Assembly (NCBI GenBank): GCA_022496185.1
Contig: WTXG01000003.1
Span: 1,054,001 to 1,118,000, forward strand
Direction of reading: 5' to 3'
Origin: Multifurca ochricompacta
Taxonomy: Eukaryota > Basidiomycota > Agaricomycetes > Russulales > Russulaceae
Length of the DNA stretch: 64,000 nt
The translations under genes were made by a program, and so were the position numbers. Position 1 is the first letter of the stretch. Each line of letters begins with the position of its first letter. The notes under the pieces were generated by a model. The model saw nothing but the letters and a program-made list of their open reading frames with translations, was not told the origin of the DNA and searched no databases. Below, piece after piece: positions 13,355 through 26,341 of this stretch.

Positions 13355-14220
13355 GGCGCCTGTTCATTCCTGAGAGGCTCCGATACTGATTTATATATTG
13401 ACTCTCGACATGCTATCGGCTTGTATTGCGTTCGTTCATGTTAGACACTTGTAACTCACCTCCACGGATTTCTGTCTCATCATGAACTTGTCTCGATACC
13501 CATCATATGACTTATTCTGTTTTCCGGACGGACTACATGTGCCGTGTGTGATTCTGAATTTCCTCTCACTTAGTTTGAGCGCTTGCCTTTATAATGATAA
13601 TGATTGTCGTAGCCGAGGGGTGGGAGTATTTTCTGAAGGACGGCGCTTAGTGCCTGGCTTGTCTCAAACTTGACGTGCTTTGGAAAAAGAGGTTATGGTA
13701 GCCTTTTACTTTATCATGGCCCGTGACCGACGCTTACCAGCCGGAGTATCAGATTTTCCAAGTTACTTGGGTGTAGCACATGGTTCCGAAGATGTGATGA
13801 AAAAGGCTGGAAGGATTCACCGCGAGGAACACGGCCGCCAAGGAACCACCGTGAGCGCCGTGAGGCATGAAGCAGGAAAGGCCGACCCCATAACACGGCC
13901 GCGGATCTAAACCCTGGCTGACGAGTGATATGCACCTCGATGTCTAGATATGGTTTAGGCAGTAGCAGCAGCAGGAAAAGTCTCCAAAGTTCTATTCCAT
14001 CTTATCCCGCACCTCATGCTCGTTGTGATGGCGGTGCGAGAGTCTACAATAAAATCACGAATGCGATAGGAACATTCACAGGACTGCACATCCGATGGGT
14101 TCTTCGAAGAAATTAGCTGATAACGGCATCGTTGAGAACACAGAGTAAGGGCAGCCGTAAACCTGCTAGACTGGAGCTGGAATGACCATGACAGCGCTTG
14201 GCAACTGGGAGGCCCAAGTG
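13355..14220. other. Intergenic region between two convergent genes
   Basis: 866 bases between the 3' ends of the apyrase and the PWWP/Tudor-like gene. Short open frames on both strands carry no recognisable domain. I see nothing I would call a gene. Confidence 0.4.
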
Positions 14221-16544
14221 TCAACGAGTAAGCGGTGGGTTCCGAGGTCGTAGGGTTCTCCCACTTGACGGCTGTTTGACAGCAGCGCTGGCAGGAGAGG
14301 GTTGCGAAAAACTCCGCCTTGTCTTAATTCCCCTCATCCGGGAAATCGCCTCTACCCACGCTCTCTCCTCGGATTTGGCCAAGCCCACCAGACGGAGTCG
14401 CTCTTCGTCAGCCTGTGATAGGAGGTCTGGCGATCGTCGCTCTCCAGACCGCCATAACAAGAGCTGAAGAGTAGCCTCGTGGAAAAGCACCAGGAGGCAA
14501 TACTGTCGATTCGCATGAGATAACAACGACGGGTAGCAGACTAGGAATAGCTTGCTTGCCTGCAACTTGTCGCCCTCAGAAAGCGCTTCGTAGCTCGGAG
14601 ATCCCATCTGCTGCATTGATACGGACGGCCCGATCTAATTTATTGAGGGAAATATGAATCCGGGTGTTGATGAGGGCCACCTGACTCACGTCCGTCGATA
14701 ACGATGCGAGAGAGGATTGCGATGATAACAATGTCTTGCATTCCGGATTCTGCGATCAGCTCAATACGTGTTTCGGACGAGATCAAAATCTTACGCTAGT
14801 CGGAGAAGCGGGAGAGGCAGGACAAATCATCTTTTCCACCTGAACATCTGTCAAAGTAGACTTGAAAGAACTAAGGGTGGGGCCATGATTTTACCGCTGC
14901 GCCGGACTCACCAGTCCAGTTTCAGACTGCAAGTACAGGTCCTCAAGAGAGGGAAGAGAACCTTTCCGCGAGTGCACGGGACCTAACACCCAGCATTGAA
15001 GGACCTTTCCCAATTGAGTGACCTCAAGGGCTGTCAAGTCACCCTTTCCTGTTGCAGTTTTCCTCAAACGGAGTCGAGACGGGCCGCCTTGCATGAAAGC
15101 TTCATGTCGCTCCCTTGCGGGAAGATATGTCTCGTTCAAAACAGCCTTGATGACAGGCTTGACGTATGCGAACTGTTCTCGGATGGGTAACTCGCAGAAA
15201 TCCTCATGATTGGGTGGAGGCATCGCATGCTCAGCGGTAACTGTTTCCCATGAAATATGTTCATCGTCCGAATCGGCCTCCGCTTGTTCCTCATCGCTCT
15301 CGTAGCGCCCCAACTGCCTTTAGATGAATACCTGCTTAACATGACCAAATATGAACTCACTCTACATGTGTAAAATTCCGGTTCATCTGACGTGTAAAAC
15401 ATATCTCTTGACACAGTACGGAATGAGTCATCCTTGAACCGCACCCGGTACTTTGGGAGAACTGACGGCGACCTCGGAGGTAAATATTGCTCCACCCGTG
15501 CGGCCCAATATTCTGTTTTTCCTTTTTTCTCCAGTGAGAAGACTAGCTCACCAGGGATCTCTAGTAAGGGATCACAGGGAGGAGGAGACCACTGCCCTAC
15601 AGTGCAGATGAGAAAAGCTCATAATCTTTCCAAGAGTATTGTGTGTCAAACCAGAGGTCTCTGAGCCATTCGCTGACGCCTTCACTTTGCTCAGTGGCAT
15701 TGACTTCTCCGCCTTTGAGTCACGCACGCGCACAGTCCTAACTCTGTACGATGATAAATTGGAAGGTAGACCGTCATTCAAATTGGCATCAGCCTCATGT
15801 GCAAGATTTACGGCAGAACGCCAAGCTTCATCCATGACCGTTCTGGGACGCTTCGAGAAGGAATCTCGCCGAGAACTAGTATTGAGGCATCGAAACGTCG
15901 CAGAGCTGAAGAGTATGACATCCTGACCCGGCCTTTTGAAGGGAAGGATATGAGATGAAGAGGGCGTCTCCAGCCGGAGGCTCCTTGGTGCAGCGGGTGA
16001 GATTTCCCCAAAGAGAGAAACAGTGAGGGGGTCGGCGACCGACCGCCCCTCAGTGATCTGTGTGTATTAATATACCAAGTCGGCTTGACAATGTTGAGCT
16101 GACATACGCAGGCAGGCCACCAAAAACTCTCCTCGAAATCATCGCGCTCGCTGGATGCAAACTTTCCCGACTTGGTTACTCTAACCCATACTAAGGGACC
16201 ATGATCTGCACCCCTGCTTTGAGGGGAACCATGAAGAGATGCTTGTTCGTGTTGACGACCATCAGGGCGTTGTGGGGAGGCTGGCGAGGATGTAGTACCT
16301 AAAAGCCGGGTTGTTTTGAGTGGTGAAGTGATCATCTCAGGAAGACGCACTAACCATCGACGCTGGAGAGACTGGACGATGAGAACGCGGATCCCGAGCC
16401 TTCCGAGCACAAGCGCTTTTGCGTCCGTCTACCAGTCACTGTGGCTATTGTCGCATCAGCGCCGGCGATGGATTCACCGGAAGGCGCAGATGAGCGGGAA
16501 GAAAGTAGACGCCGTCTCTGAGAGTGATAAAGAGGAGAAGACAT
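14221..16544 (-). CDS. Putative chromatin reader with PWWP-like and Tudor-like modules
   Basis: Not a named family to me. Eight minus-strand exons hold one frame of about 646 residues: 16355-16544, 16108-16298, 15652-16057, 15361-15596, 14912-15313, 14795-14860, 14690-14749, 14221-14610. After a Ser-rich leader, HGPLVWVRVTKSGKF..ESFWWPACI looks like the first strands of a PWWP domain (V-W at the start, aromatic-WWPA). About 150 residues later ELVFSLEKKGKTEYWAARVE, then YRVRFKDDSFRTVSRDMFYT looks like a Tudor-type barrel. An acidic segment DSDDEHISWE follows, then a helical region. The last exons are the least certain; within the final one GCAAGC...ACAG (about 57 bases) could be a GC-AG intron, since both readings stay in frame. 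Function inferred only: binding of modified histones or DNA. Confidence 0.6.
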
Positions 16545-16831
16545 TTATCAAAAAGACCAAATGGAATGGTCGGTAGAAGGAGGAAAGAACGGCTTAGTAA
16601 TTGAGTCATACCTCGCTCACTACTACTTCAGCTTCAATCAAATCATCAATCAAAATACTTCTTCAAAAAACGTGAATTACAAAGCAAGCATACAAGTAAT
16701 GGTACATGAACCAAGAACCAAGCCAAGCACAGAACAGGACGGACGGAAGCAAGTGTAATCAAATCAACAGCAACAACCCCAAGTCGCGTAGAGGTAAAAA
16801 AGGAGGATAGCAACGTACGGTGGGGTGGCCC

Positions 16832-19800
16832 TTAAATCACCCCAGTCTGAACAGACCCATCATTTGGCTGCGTCGCTTGGAAGGAAGTGCCAAGACCGTG
16901 CGGCGCGTGGTCCTCGACAGGAAGAGCACGCCGTGGGCTGTTCATCGCCGAAATTGTTGGCGTATCACCAAACTGGGGGGCAATAAAGCCGCTGCCTCCC
17001 GCACCATACACAAAACCCCCACTGAGCCCTTCCATGGGGTTAGAGTAGCCTTCGTAGCCGCATTGGCTTGTAAGCGTGATCAAAACAAAAAAAATACTTC
17101 CAGGAGACACATACCGGGAACGAGAACGTTGTCCCAAAATCCGCCGCTAAGGATGCTATCCATAGATAGCATACCCAGGCTACCATCGTCAGGCTGAATG
17201 GCTGCCATCGTAGGAGGGAATGTGGACATGTCAGCCACCGGACCCATTTCGCTGGCGAATTGAAACTCGGACAATAGATGGTACGGTTCTGTGTTGCCGA
17301 CCGGCCGTTGATCTGGATTACCACTCATGTGTGGCGCGGCCTCATTGTCACCCGAGTCACTGCCTGCCTCACTGGGGGGTTCAGTCTTCGCGGCCAGCAA
17401 CGCGCGCAAGAATGTGCTATACAACGAGGGCGTATGTGTGGGTCCAGCAGAAATCTGATCGAACGTCTCCGCGACGTTTTGGACTAGCTGAAGCGTCTCA
17501 TGTTCATGGTCTCGTGACGCCGGAAATTCAGGACGGAGGAGCTAATTTGCAAAAGAGGAATCAATCCAGAACCTGGACCCTGACATTGATCTTCTGGGGC
17601 TCACCTTGAGTAAACTCAGAACTGCATAAGAGGTAAATACAAAATGCGAGTCCGGAGAATATTTCAAGAAATCTAGCGGACCGAGCTCCTCCTTAACAAG
17701 GAGTGCACATGTCTTGGCAGAGGAGTGAACACGGGCAAAGAAATGAGGAATGTCGACGGGGGAACGTTCCATGGCATTTTGTAGACCAAATGAGTTGATG
17801 ACGAGCATGGCATAGTTAGCAAAGAACTCCGCCATAAGACCGTTATACTTGGCAATCCTGTCGCTAGCCTCTTCGCCCGACATCAGCGACGCTCATGCTC
17901 CGAATATAACTACGGCCTTACTGTCAGCATCGGCGACTTGTGAGTACCACGTCTGGATCTGGCGCTCAAACGTTTTGATAACGAGCAGGTAATCCACATC
18001 GACAAGAAGACCGGATGGGGAACTCGTTTCCGAATACAGCAAATCAAGAGTCCGCGAGATAATGCGTTGCAGTTCCTACGAGGGTGTGAGCGAGGGTACC
18101 TTTATCGGGAATGGGGAGGGGGGGGGGAACATACCACGTAAGCCACGAGAGAGAAATCCCCGCGACGAGCAAGTGGGGATTGCACCCACTGCAACGCATT
18201 GCGAATAATACAACTAAAGGACGGTCTTTCTAAAACGGGTATACGGACACGAGGTCGTCATCACTCACTCTTCCCTAATTGAGCTTGGCTTTCCCATTTG
18301 GGCACTAGTGCTGCGATCAAGGGAGAAGCAAACTAGCCATGTGCGCTCCCGATTGTGTACCTCCTGGTCCCGCGCCTTTCCTTCTGGTGTCTCTGGACTT
18401 ATTGTGGCAGTTTTGCGATGTAAATTAAGGTCCGTGGCCATGCTGCGCGTGGTCGGATCTCTTAGATCTATGGGAAAACAAGAGAGAGCAAGTTTGCTGA
18501 AAAATCCTACCGGATCGCCATACCGAGGAGCATCCAAGTTCTATCTTGCTCATACCGCTCGACAGGGCCTGATCCCCACAGCGCCAGTAAGAGATAAGCT
18601 TGAACAATCTCCAGGGACTTATACCCTTGAGCAGGTACAGTAAAGGCCAACTTTTTAGACAACTCTGTAAGCTTGCCATGAAGCTCTGGCCGAGCGGTGT
18701 AGAATTTCGCTGATATGGCGCAGACTTGGATAGCGCAGTTCAGAGCACGCTTTCTACAAGATGTACCCTAGGACTCACTCGTCGTTAGCAGAAAGGGAGA
18801 CCGGGAGCACACTAAGGAAGGGGTGTGAAAATCACGGTCCAACATGTTGCAATGCATCTGACGCCGCGTCAGCGGGATCCGAATGTTCGGATTCTGGCGC
18901 TACGCACGTTAAGATGTTCAAAATAGCTGTAAAAATAAAATAAAATAAAATTAGAACAGGAACACTACTACCAGATGGGTACCTACATATCGAATAGAGC
19001 AACAACTTCTTCCGTTGACACGAAAGTAAGCATTTCAGGCTGAATCTGACGCTCGATGAAAAGTCGGCGCAAAGGGAGAATTGTCATAGGACCTGAGAGA
19101 AAACTCATGAGTAAGAAAGCAAAGGTCTCAAACGTATCAGGCTTTCTAACCGGGCTTGAAATAGGCATCGCTAGCAACACCCATAGGGGCTGGAGGACGA
19201 GCCATACCGGATGTTTTTCTGCCTGAGCTGGTGGCGTGGGCACGACGATTAGCAAGGCTTGCCTCGGCGAGCAAACCAAGGGGATTGAGACTGTTGTCTG
19301 GTAAAGAATGGAGCTTTGGTGAACCGGGAGGAGCAGCTGCTTGAGGTCTCGAGGAGGATGACGAAAAAGTAGCAGCTGTCGTAGGCGATGGGGGTTGATC
19401 TACCTGTGAGAGAAGGGCTTGGGTAGCGCTATTGGCATTTGACGGTGAGGGGGACCGTGAGACCATGCCCGACGTGATGCTAGGGTTCCCAATAGACTTG
19501 AGCACGGTATCCAAGGTACGCTCCATTTTTCTGAGAGATCTTGTTAAAAGCTCATGCTTTCTGGTGCTAAAGCTAAGCGTTCATATGTTTGAATCAATGA
19601 AAAAAAGGGAGCGTACTTGGATGTGCGCTTTCCACGATTGGATTCTTCGAAAATGCACTCGTGGTTCCCAGCGATGCAGCGCTTGCATGGAGGCCCCTGC
19701 TCGGCACCTACGCACTTCATTTTTAGGCGCCTACAAACTGTGCAGGCCCTGTAATTCGCGAATTAAGAAGCGTGATGTTTGTGACAGAATATGAAGCTAC

Positions 19801-20201
19801 CTTGAACCCCGTGTTGGCTTAGCTTTAGGCTCGCTTCCATCAACAGAAGGGGCTGTGCCATCATCCTCCTTGCGACGCTTAATACTATCATTATCATTGT
19901 CCAGTGTGCTAGCAGAAGGGGGACGCTTGCTGGAACCTGAGAAGGACATCTGCTCTGTTGGAGGCGTACTCATTGCGTCAGAAGCTTGAGAAGAAGGTGA
20001 GGAAAGACTAGGGACTAGCGAGAGCTGCTGGGGTACTTGAGGATGCCGCTGGGTATGATAGGAATAATATGAAGGGGAATAGAGTGCGAGGGCGGGATCG
20101 ATTGGTATAGGTGGGGAGGGTGGAGGCTGCATAGAATGGGAGAGGTGTTGCTGGTCTTGTGGGTGTATGGGGATGGATTGATTGTTGTATTGATGCGACA
20201 T
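16832..20201 (-). CDS. Zn2Cys6 transcription factor with fungal_trans domain
   Basis: Nuclear regulator, 886 residues over 13 minus-strand exons: 19801-20201, 19617-19748, 19151-19530, 18987-19092, 18908-18926, 18779-18857, 18511-18724, 18269-18442, 18135-18225, 17922-18075, 17605-17870, 17115-17541, 16832-17049. After a Gln/Pro/Ser-rich leader the binuclear cluster reads ACTVCRRLKMKC..PPCKRCIAGNHEC (spacing 2-6-8-2-6). A Ser-rich linker leads to the fungal_trans domain: YFEHLN, DFHTPSLVCSRSPFLLTTI, QAYLLLALWGSG, MATDLNLHRK, RERTWLVCFSLDRSTSAQMG. One exon is only 19 bases. The C-terminus is Gly/Ser-rich and probably activating. The 17871-17921 intron border and the exact start (ATG 20199-20201) are the weakest points. 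Target genes cannot be inferred. Confidence 0.88.
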
Positions 20202-22696
20202 GAGGTTACGATGGTCTGAAAGATAATAGTGAGTGAGGACGAGGGGAGGGGTCGACATTACAGTCATGGTTGATAAAAAAAAGAGATGCAAGGTTAATGG
20301 AGCAATGCAATGCCCCCAGCCAAATGGAACATGGAATAGAATGAAATGGAAAGGGCCAAGTATAAATATATATATATAGATAGATATAAAATGGGAGGAA
20401 TGACATTAAATAAAAGAAATAAAAAAGAAAAGAAAAGAAAAAAGAAGGAAGAAGGAGAGAAGAAGGAAGGATACTCATACTCACGGGGGGGGAAAGAGAA
20501 AGATTGATTGGTGGGAGTGGGAGTGGGAGTGGGAGTGGAAGTGGAAGAGGACAACGCACGCGACGTGAGGATGTGAAACTCAAGGATCAGAAATGGCAGT
20601 CAAAGGTCGAGTTAGAGTCAAAGAGTCAGAGTTACTACAAGTAGAGGGTCGGTAGTAGAGTAGAGTAGAGTAGAGTAGAGTAGAGTAGTAAGCTTTGTTT
20701 ACCTCACTCACCCCCCAGAGGTTGTACCTGACCTTTGACCTTCGCCTCCTCTCAATCACCCTCTCCTCCTCATCCCCCTCCTCCTCATCTTTCATCTCAT
20801 TTCATCTCATTTCATATCAGTTTTTATTTTAATTTGGCCTTTTCTCCAATTAAAAATACCTGTTCATTTATGTTTGCCGCCGATACACCCACTTTATTTA
20901 CATTTGCATTTACATACTAACCACACGCAGTCATCCTATTCGTAAATTCATCCTCACCCATGTGTCCGCTTCTTAATTCGTCTGCATTCACTCTTCCTCG
21001 CTATCAAAACTCCGCAACCCTGGACGTGCCTAATAAAGCTTTCTGAATCGTTTTTCTTTCTTCAAGCCCAATACCTCCCACACCCACGGTCTGAACTCAT
21101 CCTCTCAAGTCCATTGTTTCGGCGCCGCCCCGCGCCTCCTCCTAGACGGTGGAACTTTCGACAAGACAATGGTCCAGTATGGTGTCTCTGGTCCAGCTCG
21201 CGCCCCCCTTCAGCTTTCCTTCGCCGAATTGGTACATTCCTCCCCTCCCCTTCATTCCAGCATCAACTTTACTCCGACTTATCGGTGCTCTGCTTACCCT
21301 CCTCCTTTTCCACTGATCTCACCCTGCTTTCTCTTTATCTATTCCATCCCAACGGAGCCCATGTAAGCCTCTCTCGCCAAGCTCATGGATCCATTGGGGT
21401 CTCGTGGACAGATTCGCTTGTGGCCTTTGGTTCTTTGATAGCACAACGTGCACCTTGTGAACATAACGAGCCATGCCTTCCCTCTCGTGGGTGAGGTGAA
21501 TACTGAATACGCTTGTCCTAGATTTTTCCCGATTCTGGGACTGACTGACAAAGACGGTCCAAAGCCTGCAGAAACGATGGTAATTACGGAATCTCATCTC
21601 AGCTTGGTTCACCTTCTGTCTGGCTCAGCTTTCTCCAAATGTTTTGCCTCTATCGATTCTTGATTTGAAAAACCTCTGGTGGGGTGGTCACCTCTGAAAG
21701 GACCTCAAAACATCTCGTTCGACCTACAGTTCGTTGACTTTCTCAGTGTCGTCCGTCGTGGTGGACTGCTGTTGCATTCTCCGCGCGAAATTCGTTTATA
21801 AGACACCCTGCCCGTTTTCCCCAGATGGAAAAATCCCTCCAACGCGTGACTGGCGTGCCTTTTTCACTTTCAACCCAACCTAGTTCTCCCACCGTCCTTC
21901 AGCGCCTGTCTTCATTTAGCAACCTCCAAAGACGCTGTCAACACTTCCATCACCAAAACTGGATAAAGCCTGCCTGTTTCCCTCCCCTCAAGGCTCAAGT
22001 TAACATGTTTTTTCTACTCGCCGTTGTCGGATGATTGCATACACATTCGAGACTCAGTGGTAAGAAGCTTGAGAGACGCTGTTGTCGCTTTACCCTTATC
22101 TGCGAGCGAAGGTGAGAGTAAAAGCACGAAAAGGAAGGATCTCCTTTATGTCTTGGATAAAGTTTCAAGGACACATGCCACTCGTATCCTATGCCCAGAT
22201 AGGATATGTTGTAGAAAATGGATCAAGCGCATTTTTGTCTGATGGTGACTGTCCGCAGCTCTGGTTTGCTCTGGGGTCACACTGGGCGATGCCCTCTTAT
22301 GACCCAACAAGAAGCTCACATGCTTGTCCTAGTTGTCTGACGTCGTCTCGTAACGACGCCGCTTCAACATCGTGGATGACGCTTCCTGCGACGCCCGGAC
22401 ATGAAAGCTCTCATCGCCTATTTAGCCACCGACCCGTAGGTAGACCCTTACTTAGAATTTAGAATAAAATTGGAGAAAGCCCCTTGCGATCTCCGATCTG
22501 AGGGAATGTTGTTGTTGTCCAATCCAAAAATGTGACAAAAGAGTCACATTGTCACAGTCACAGTCACATATTCGTTTCTTTCGTTCGCGACTCGCGTTCT
22601 CACAACTTCACTTCGTCGTTCGTGTGTGTGTTTGTGTCTCCCTCGGGCCTTTGGCTCTTTTCTCCGCGACACCATCCCTTGCCGCCTTTTTAAATC
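20202..22696. other. 2.5 kb region without a confident gene
   Basis: Between the divergent transcription factor and F-box/WD40 genes. The first 600 bases are purine/pyrimidine-skewed with simple repeats. From about 21114 to 22462 several open frames on the plus strand (126, 71, 72 and 126 residues) abut and could be exons of a fast-evolving or broken gene: for example a donor GTAAGC after an open frame at 21361 and an acceptor TTTGATAG at 21440. No domain is recognised, and frames do not chain cleanly. Could also be a long 5' UTR or a noncoding transcript. Confidence 0.3.
20651..20690. repeat. GTAGA microsatellite
   Basis: Tandem TAGAG/GTAGA units, about seven copies, upstream of the transcription factor gene. 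About 130 bases nearer that gene (20514-20540) is a GGGAGT-type repeat. Confidence 0.8.
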
Positions 22697-25570
22697 ATGT
22701 CCTCAAATCAAAGGCCATCTCTCATTCTCGCACCCTCCGTGAATACGACAACGTAAGCCTCTTCATTTCTTCATTTTCTTTCTCTTTCTTTTCCTATTAT
22801 GATTACTGGCTCTGATGATGTGCTTCCTCAGCATTGTGACCACTACTACTACTACTACTACTTATGCTCCCATTCCATTACCGACCCTTTCAAATCCACC
22901 CATTCCACATGACCCACAGAAGTACCCGCTATTAAGTGCTCAATTACCACCTTCATTCCGCCAATTTCCTCTTGTCTTCCCAAACGGCTCTCGTGCAACC
23001 TTTCGCGACTATGATGATGGCGATGATCTCTCGCAGGAGGAGGAAGTGGTTGGTGGCAAGGGGTGGCATTTGGTCAAGCCGGATGACGGTGCGGGCCCCT
23101 CCAAGTCGGTCGGTCTTGTTGAAGCCGTTGAACGTTTTGCGAGGAAGCGATCCTACGACAATGATGGTATGATGCAAGGGATCGAATCAACTGCCGAACC
23201 TACGAGCCATACACCACCGCCGAGAAAGAAAGCCAAAGCGGCACCCGTACTTCCCAAGCTCTCCACTGTCAACGCAGCCGCCCCGCCATCACCTCTACCC
23301 TCACCACATGGATCCCCCCCGCCACCAAACATCTGGCCTTCTGCACCACCCAGTGGGGCCTCATCTCCTCAACCTCAGCTTCCCATTCAACCCGACGCAT
23401 CTCTTGCCACCCTTATGTCACTTCCTTCTCTTCTTACTCACTTTTCAGGACTGCCAGCTCAATTGCAATCACATCTCCTAATAACCCTTCTCCGACATTC
23501 TCCATTGCCCGTTCTTCGGACGGTGCACTCCGTTTTAACACCCACCCTTGCTCGCGATTTCCTTACGCTTCTCCCCCCAGAACTTGTTTCCCATGTCCTC
23601 AGCTTTCTCCCTTTCAATTGTATTGCACGTGCCTCTAGGGTCTCCAAGTCGTGGCGGAATATCATCGACTCGGATCCCATCCTTTGGCGTGACCTGCTAA
23701 AGAGCGATAAATTGTGGTTCGGCGGTGATTCAGAGCGCGCTTTTGCTGAGGCCTTGATGCGACGTCGTAGAAGAGCAGGCTTGCCTCAACCCAGTGACTT
23801 ATCTCTCGCTAATCCATACAAAGTCCTTTTTAAATCCAGATATCTTACACGGAACAGATGGATCACCAACCCCGAGCCTAAACATCTGGCATTCCCTGCC
23901 CACGGCCGCTCTGTCGTGACCTGTTTGCTCTTGTCAAGAGGCCGTATCGTCTCGGCTTCAGACGATCATTCAATTCAGGTTTATTCACCAGTCACTGGTC
24001 TTCTTTTGCGCTCCCTTTCAGGACACGAAGGCGGGGTGTGGGCCCTTGCATCAACCAAGGACACCCTTGTGAGTGGATCTACGGATAGAACCGTCCGTAT
24101 TTGGGATCTCTCAACTGGGCGTTGTACACATGTATTTGGCGGGCACACCAGTACTGTTCGCTGCCTAGCTATTGTTAAACCTGAATGGGTGGATGTTGAA
24201 GACGAGCACGGAAATGTCCGTAAAGAGAAATGGCCTAAACGCCCTTTGATCGTAACCGGAAGCAGAGATCATTCCCTTAGGGTATGGGATCTTCCTCGTC
24301 CTGGTGAACCGGAATATAGGTTCGATGGCGCTGACGAAGCTGATATCGACCCTGCTGACGTGCGTCTGTTCTTGCATGGTAGGTAAACACTTCTAAACTG
24401 AACTGATGGAATCCGTTGATTTTTAGGAGGACGTTGATGAGAATCCCTACCATAAGCTGCACCTTGAAGGCCATGAACATGCCGTCCGTGCTCTTGCAGC
24501 GAGGGGGCGCACACTTGTCTCTGGGAGTTACGACTCCATGGTCCGTGTCTGGGACATCATCACTGGCACCTGCAGGTGGGTATTGGTCGGGCACACCCAG
24601 AAAGGTCGGTATCATCACAAGTGCATTTACGGATAATCGGCCCCTGATCAAGAGCATAGTTTACAGCGTGGTCCTTGATTCCACCCGCCGTCAAGCATGT
24701 TCGGGATCGATGGACGGCACGGTGCGGGTTTGGAACCTGAGAACAGGCGAGTGTCAGTATACCTTGACCGGTCATACGTCACTTGTCGGCCTCCTTGGCT
24801 TGTCCCCTTCCCATTTGGTCTCCGCTGCTGCCGATTCAACTCTCCGCATTTGGGATCCCGATACCGGCGAAGTCCGCCACATGCTCGCTGCGCACACAGG
24901 CGCTATAACCTGCTTCCAGCATGACGAATTTAAAGTTCTTAGTGGGTCAGATGGCACGCTGAAGATGTGGGATGTCCGGGAGGGCACGGTGGTTCGCGAA
25001 TTCCTTTCAAATATTCACGGCGTCTGGCAAGTCGTGTTCGAGGGTCGTTGGTGCGTGGCAGCCAGCCATCGATCTGACGCAACGATCCTCGACGTGTGGG
25101 ATTTTGGAAATGGGGAGCCCGATGAGGATTGGATCGGTGAACCCGGCGGGGGCATCTACGATGAAGATATGACAGACGATGAGGACGAAGAGATGGAACA
25201 AGCAGACGCCGACGCTATGGACCAGGACCTGGATATCCCACCGTCTGAGACGGATATGGCCGATGAGCCTCCCGCGTTCGCTGACGATGCTGGTATCAAA
25301 GGTGACGCTGACGCGGTTGAGAACGTGGATCACAGTGCGGATGATGACTGGAGTGGAGAGGATTCCCATGGGGAAGGTGTTATGAATCCCTCTCGTCGGA
25401 TTCCGTTACAGGGTAGTCGCCATACGTTGCGGCAGGTGGGAACTAGCCAGTCCCAGGGTCGCATCTCAGCTCCGTCGTCTTCAACTGCACCCCGTCTCCA
25501 ACCCCTTCTGATGAACGACGAAACCCCAACTCGACCACGCCTCAAAAACGTGGTCGGGCGCCGTCGCTAG
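22697..25570 (+). CDS. F-box/WD40 protein (CDC4/FBXW7-like SCF substrate receptor)
   Basis: Substrate adaptor of an SCF ubiquitin ligase. Exons 22697-22752, 22832-24359, 24427-24604 and 24660-25570 give 890 residues. The start ATG at 22697 is supported because exon 1 joins in frame into the Thr run (TTTIVTTTTTTTT). A Pro/Ser-rich leader is followed by the F-box FLTLLPPELVSHVLSFLPFN..VSKSWRNIIDSDPILWRDLL (about residues 245-290) and by a WD40 propeller: LVSGSTDRTVRIWDLSTG, LIVTGSRDHSLRVWDLP, LVSGSYDSMVRVWDIITG, CSGSMDGTVRVWNLRTG, LVSAAADSTLRIWDPDTG, VLSGSDGTLKMWDVREG. The C-terminus is very acidic, then Ser/Arg-rich. The layout matches yeast Cdc4 and human FBXW7, which read phosphodegrons. A distinct paralogue (MET30-like) is possible but the linker before the propeller favours CDC4. 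Confidence 0.92.
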
Positions 25571-26341
25571 ACATCTTACCTTGAGTGGACGTTTCCCTTC
25601 CCTGGGTTCGTTCCCTTGTTTGCACGAAGGTTTTATGTACATGTCCGCAACTTTATTTCACCGCGTGTGTGAGTGAGTTGATGTTGCTCTAACCCACAAT
25701 CTCTCACGAGAGCCTTCGGGCAGGACGTTCCGTCTCACCGATAGCACATACATACATATGTCTCTCAGGAAGCTTACTTGTCTCATTAGTACTGCATATG
25801 TTCTGCATTTTCTTTTTTGGGATATTCGCGATAGTGTGAAAGACTCTTTCCCATGGAGTGGTAAGTGGCAAGCCCAGCAGGGCGTTAAATGACGGAGCTC
25901 GCTGGTCTGATTTGCCCGTGGCGGATGTGGATACGTGCTTTCACATTGCAAAGCGCTCGCAAATTTAATCAAGGTCATGGGCGCATGGTCCTTTATTTGG
26001 TGGCACCGATGGCGTTGCAACGCGTGTATGGCTTTTGAAGGTTTGTGGGTACAAAGCAGCTAGCTGTTAACACGAAAGTGAAACGCTATAAGCACATGCT
26101 TGCGGCGTCTTGTACGCCAACATCAGCGGCGGCATACGGCGCTGCTGGCATTCAATCGCAGGGCGCTGTCCTGACAATACTATAACGTGAAGGTGCGCCG
26201 CGCTGCAGTCAGGTGTATGGATATATTGGACAAAAGTGCTTTTAAAAAATGTGGGAAAGGAAGGGGGTTGAATTCAACGCGACCTGTGCAAATCGAGAAG
26301 CCCCCCTGCTGATAACCGATTCCGATACGTACGCTGACTTT
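25571..26341. other. Intergenic region between convergent genes
   Basis: 771 bases between the 3' ends of the F-box/WD40 and PPIL1 genes. A minus-strand open frame of 120 residues at 25658-26020 has no recognisable domain. I see no gene. Confidence 0.4.

Noticed and set aside
25658..26020. Minus-strand 120-residue frame between the WD40 and PPIL1 genes
   Set aside because: No recognisable motif and it sits between two 3' ends; likely random.
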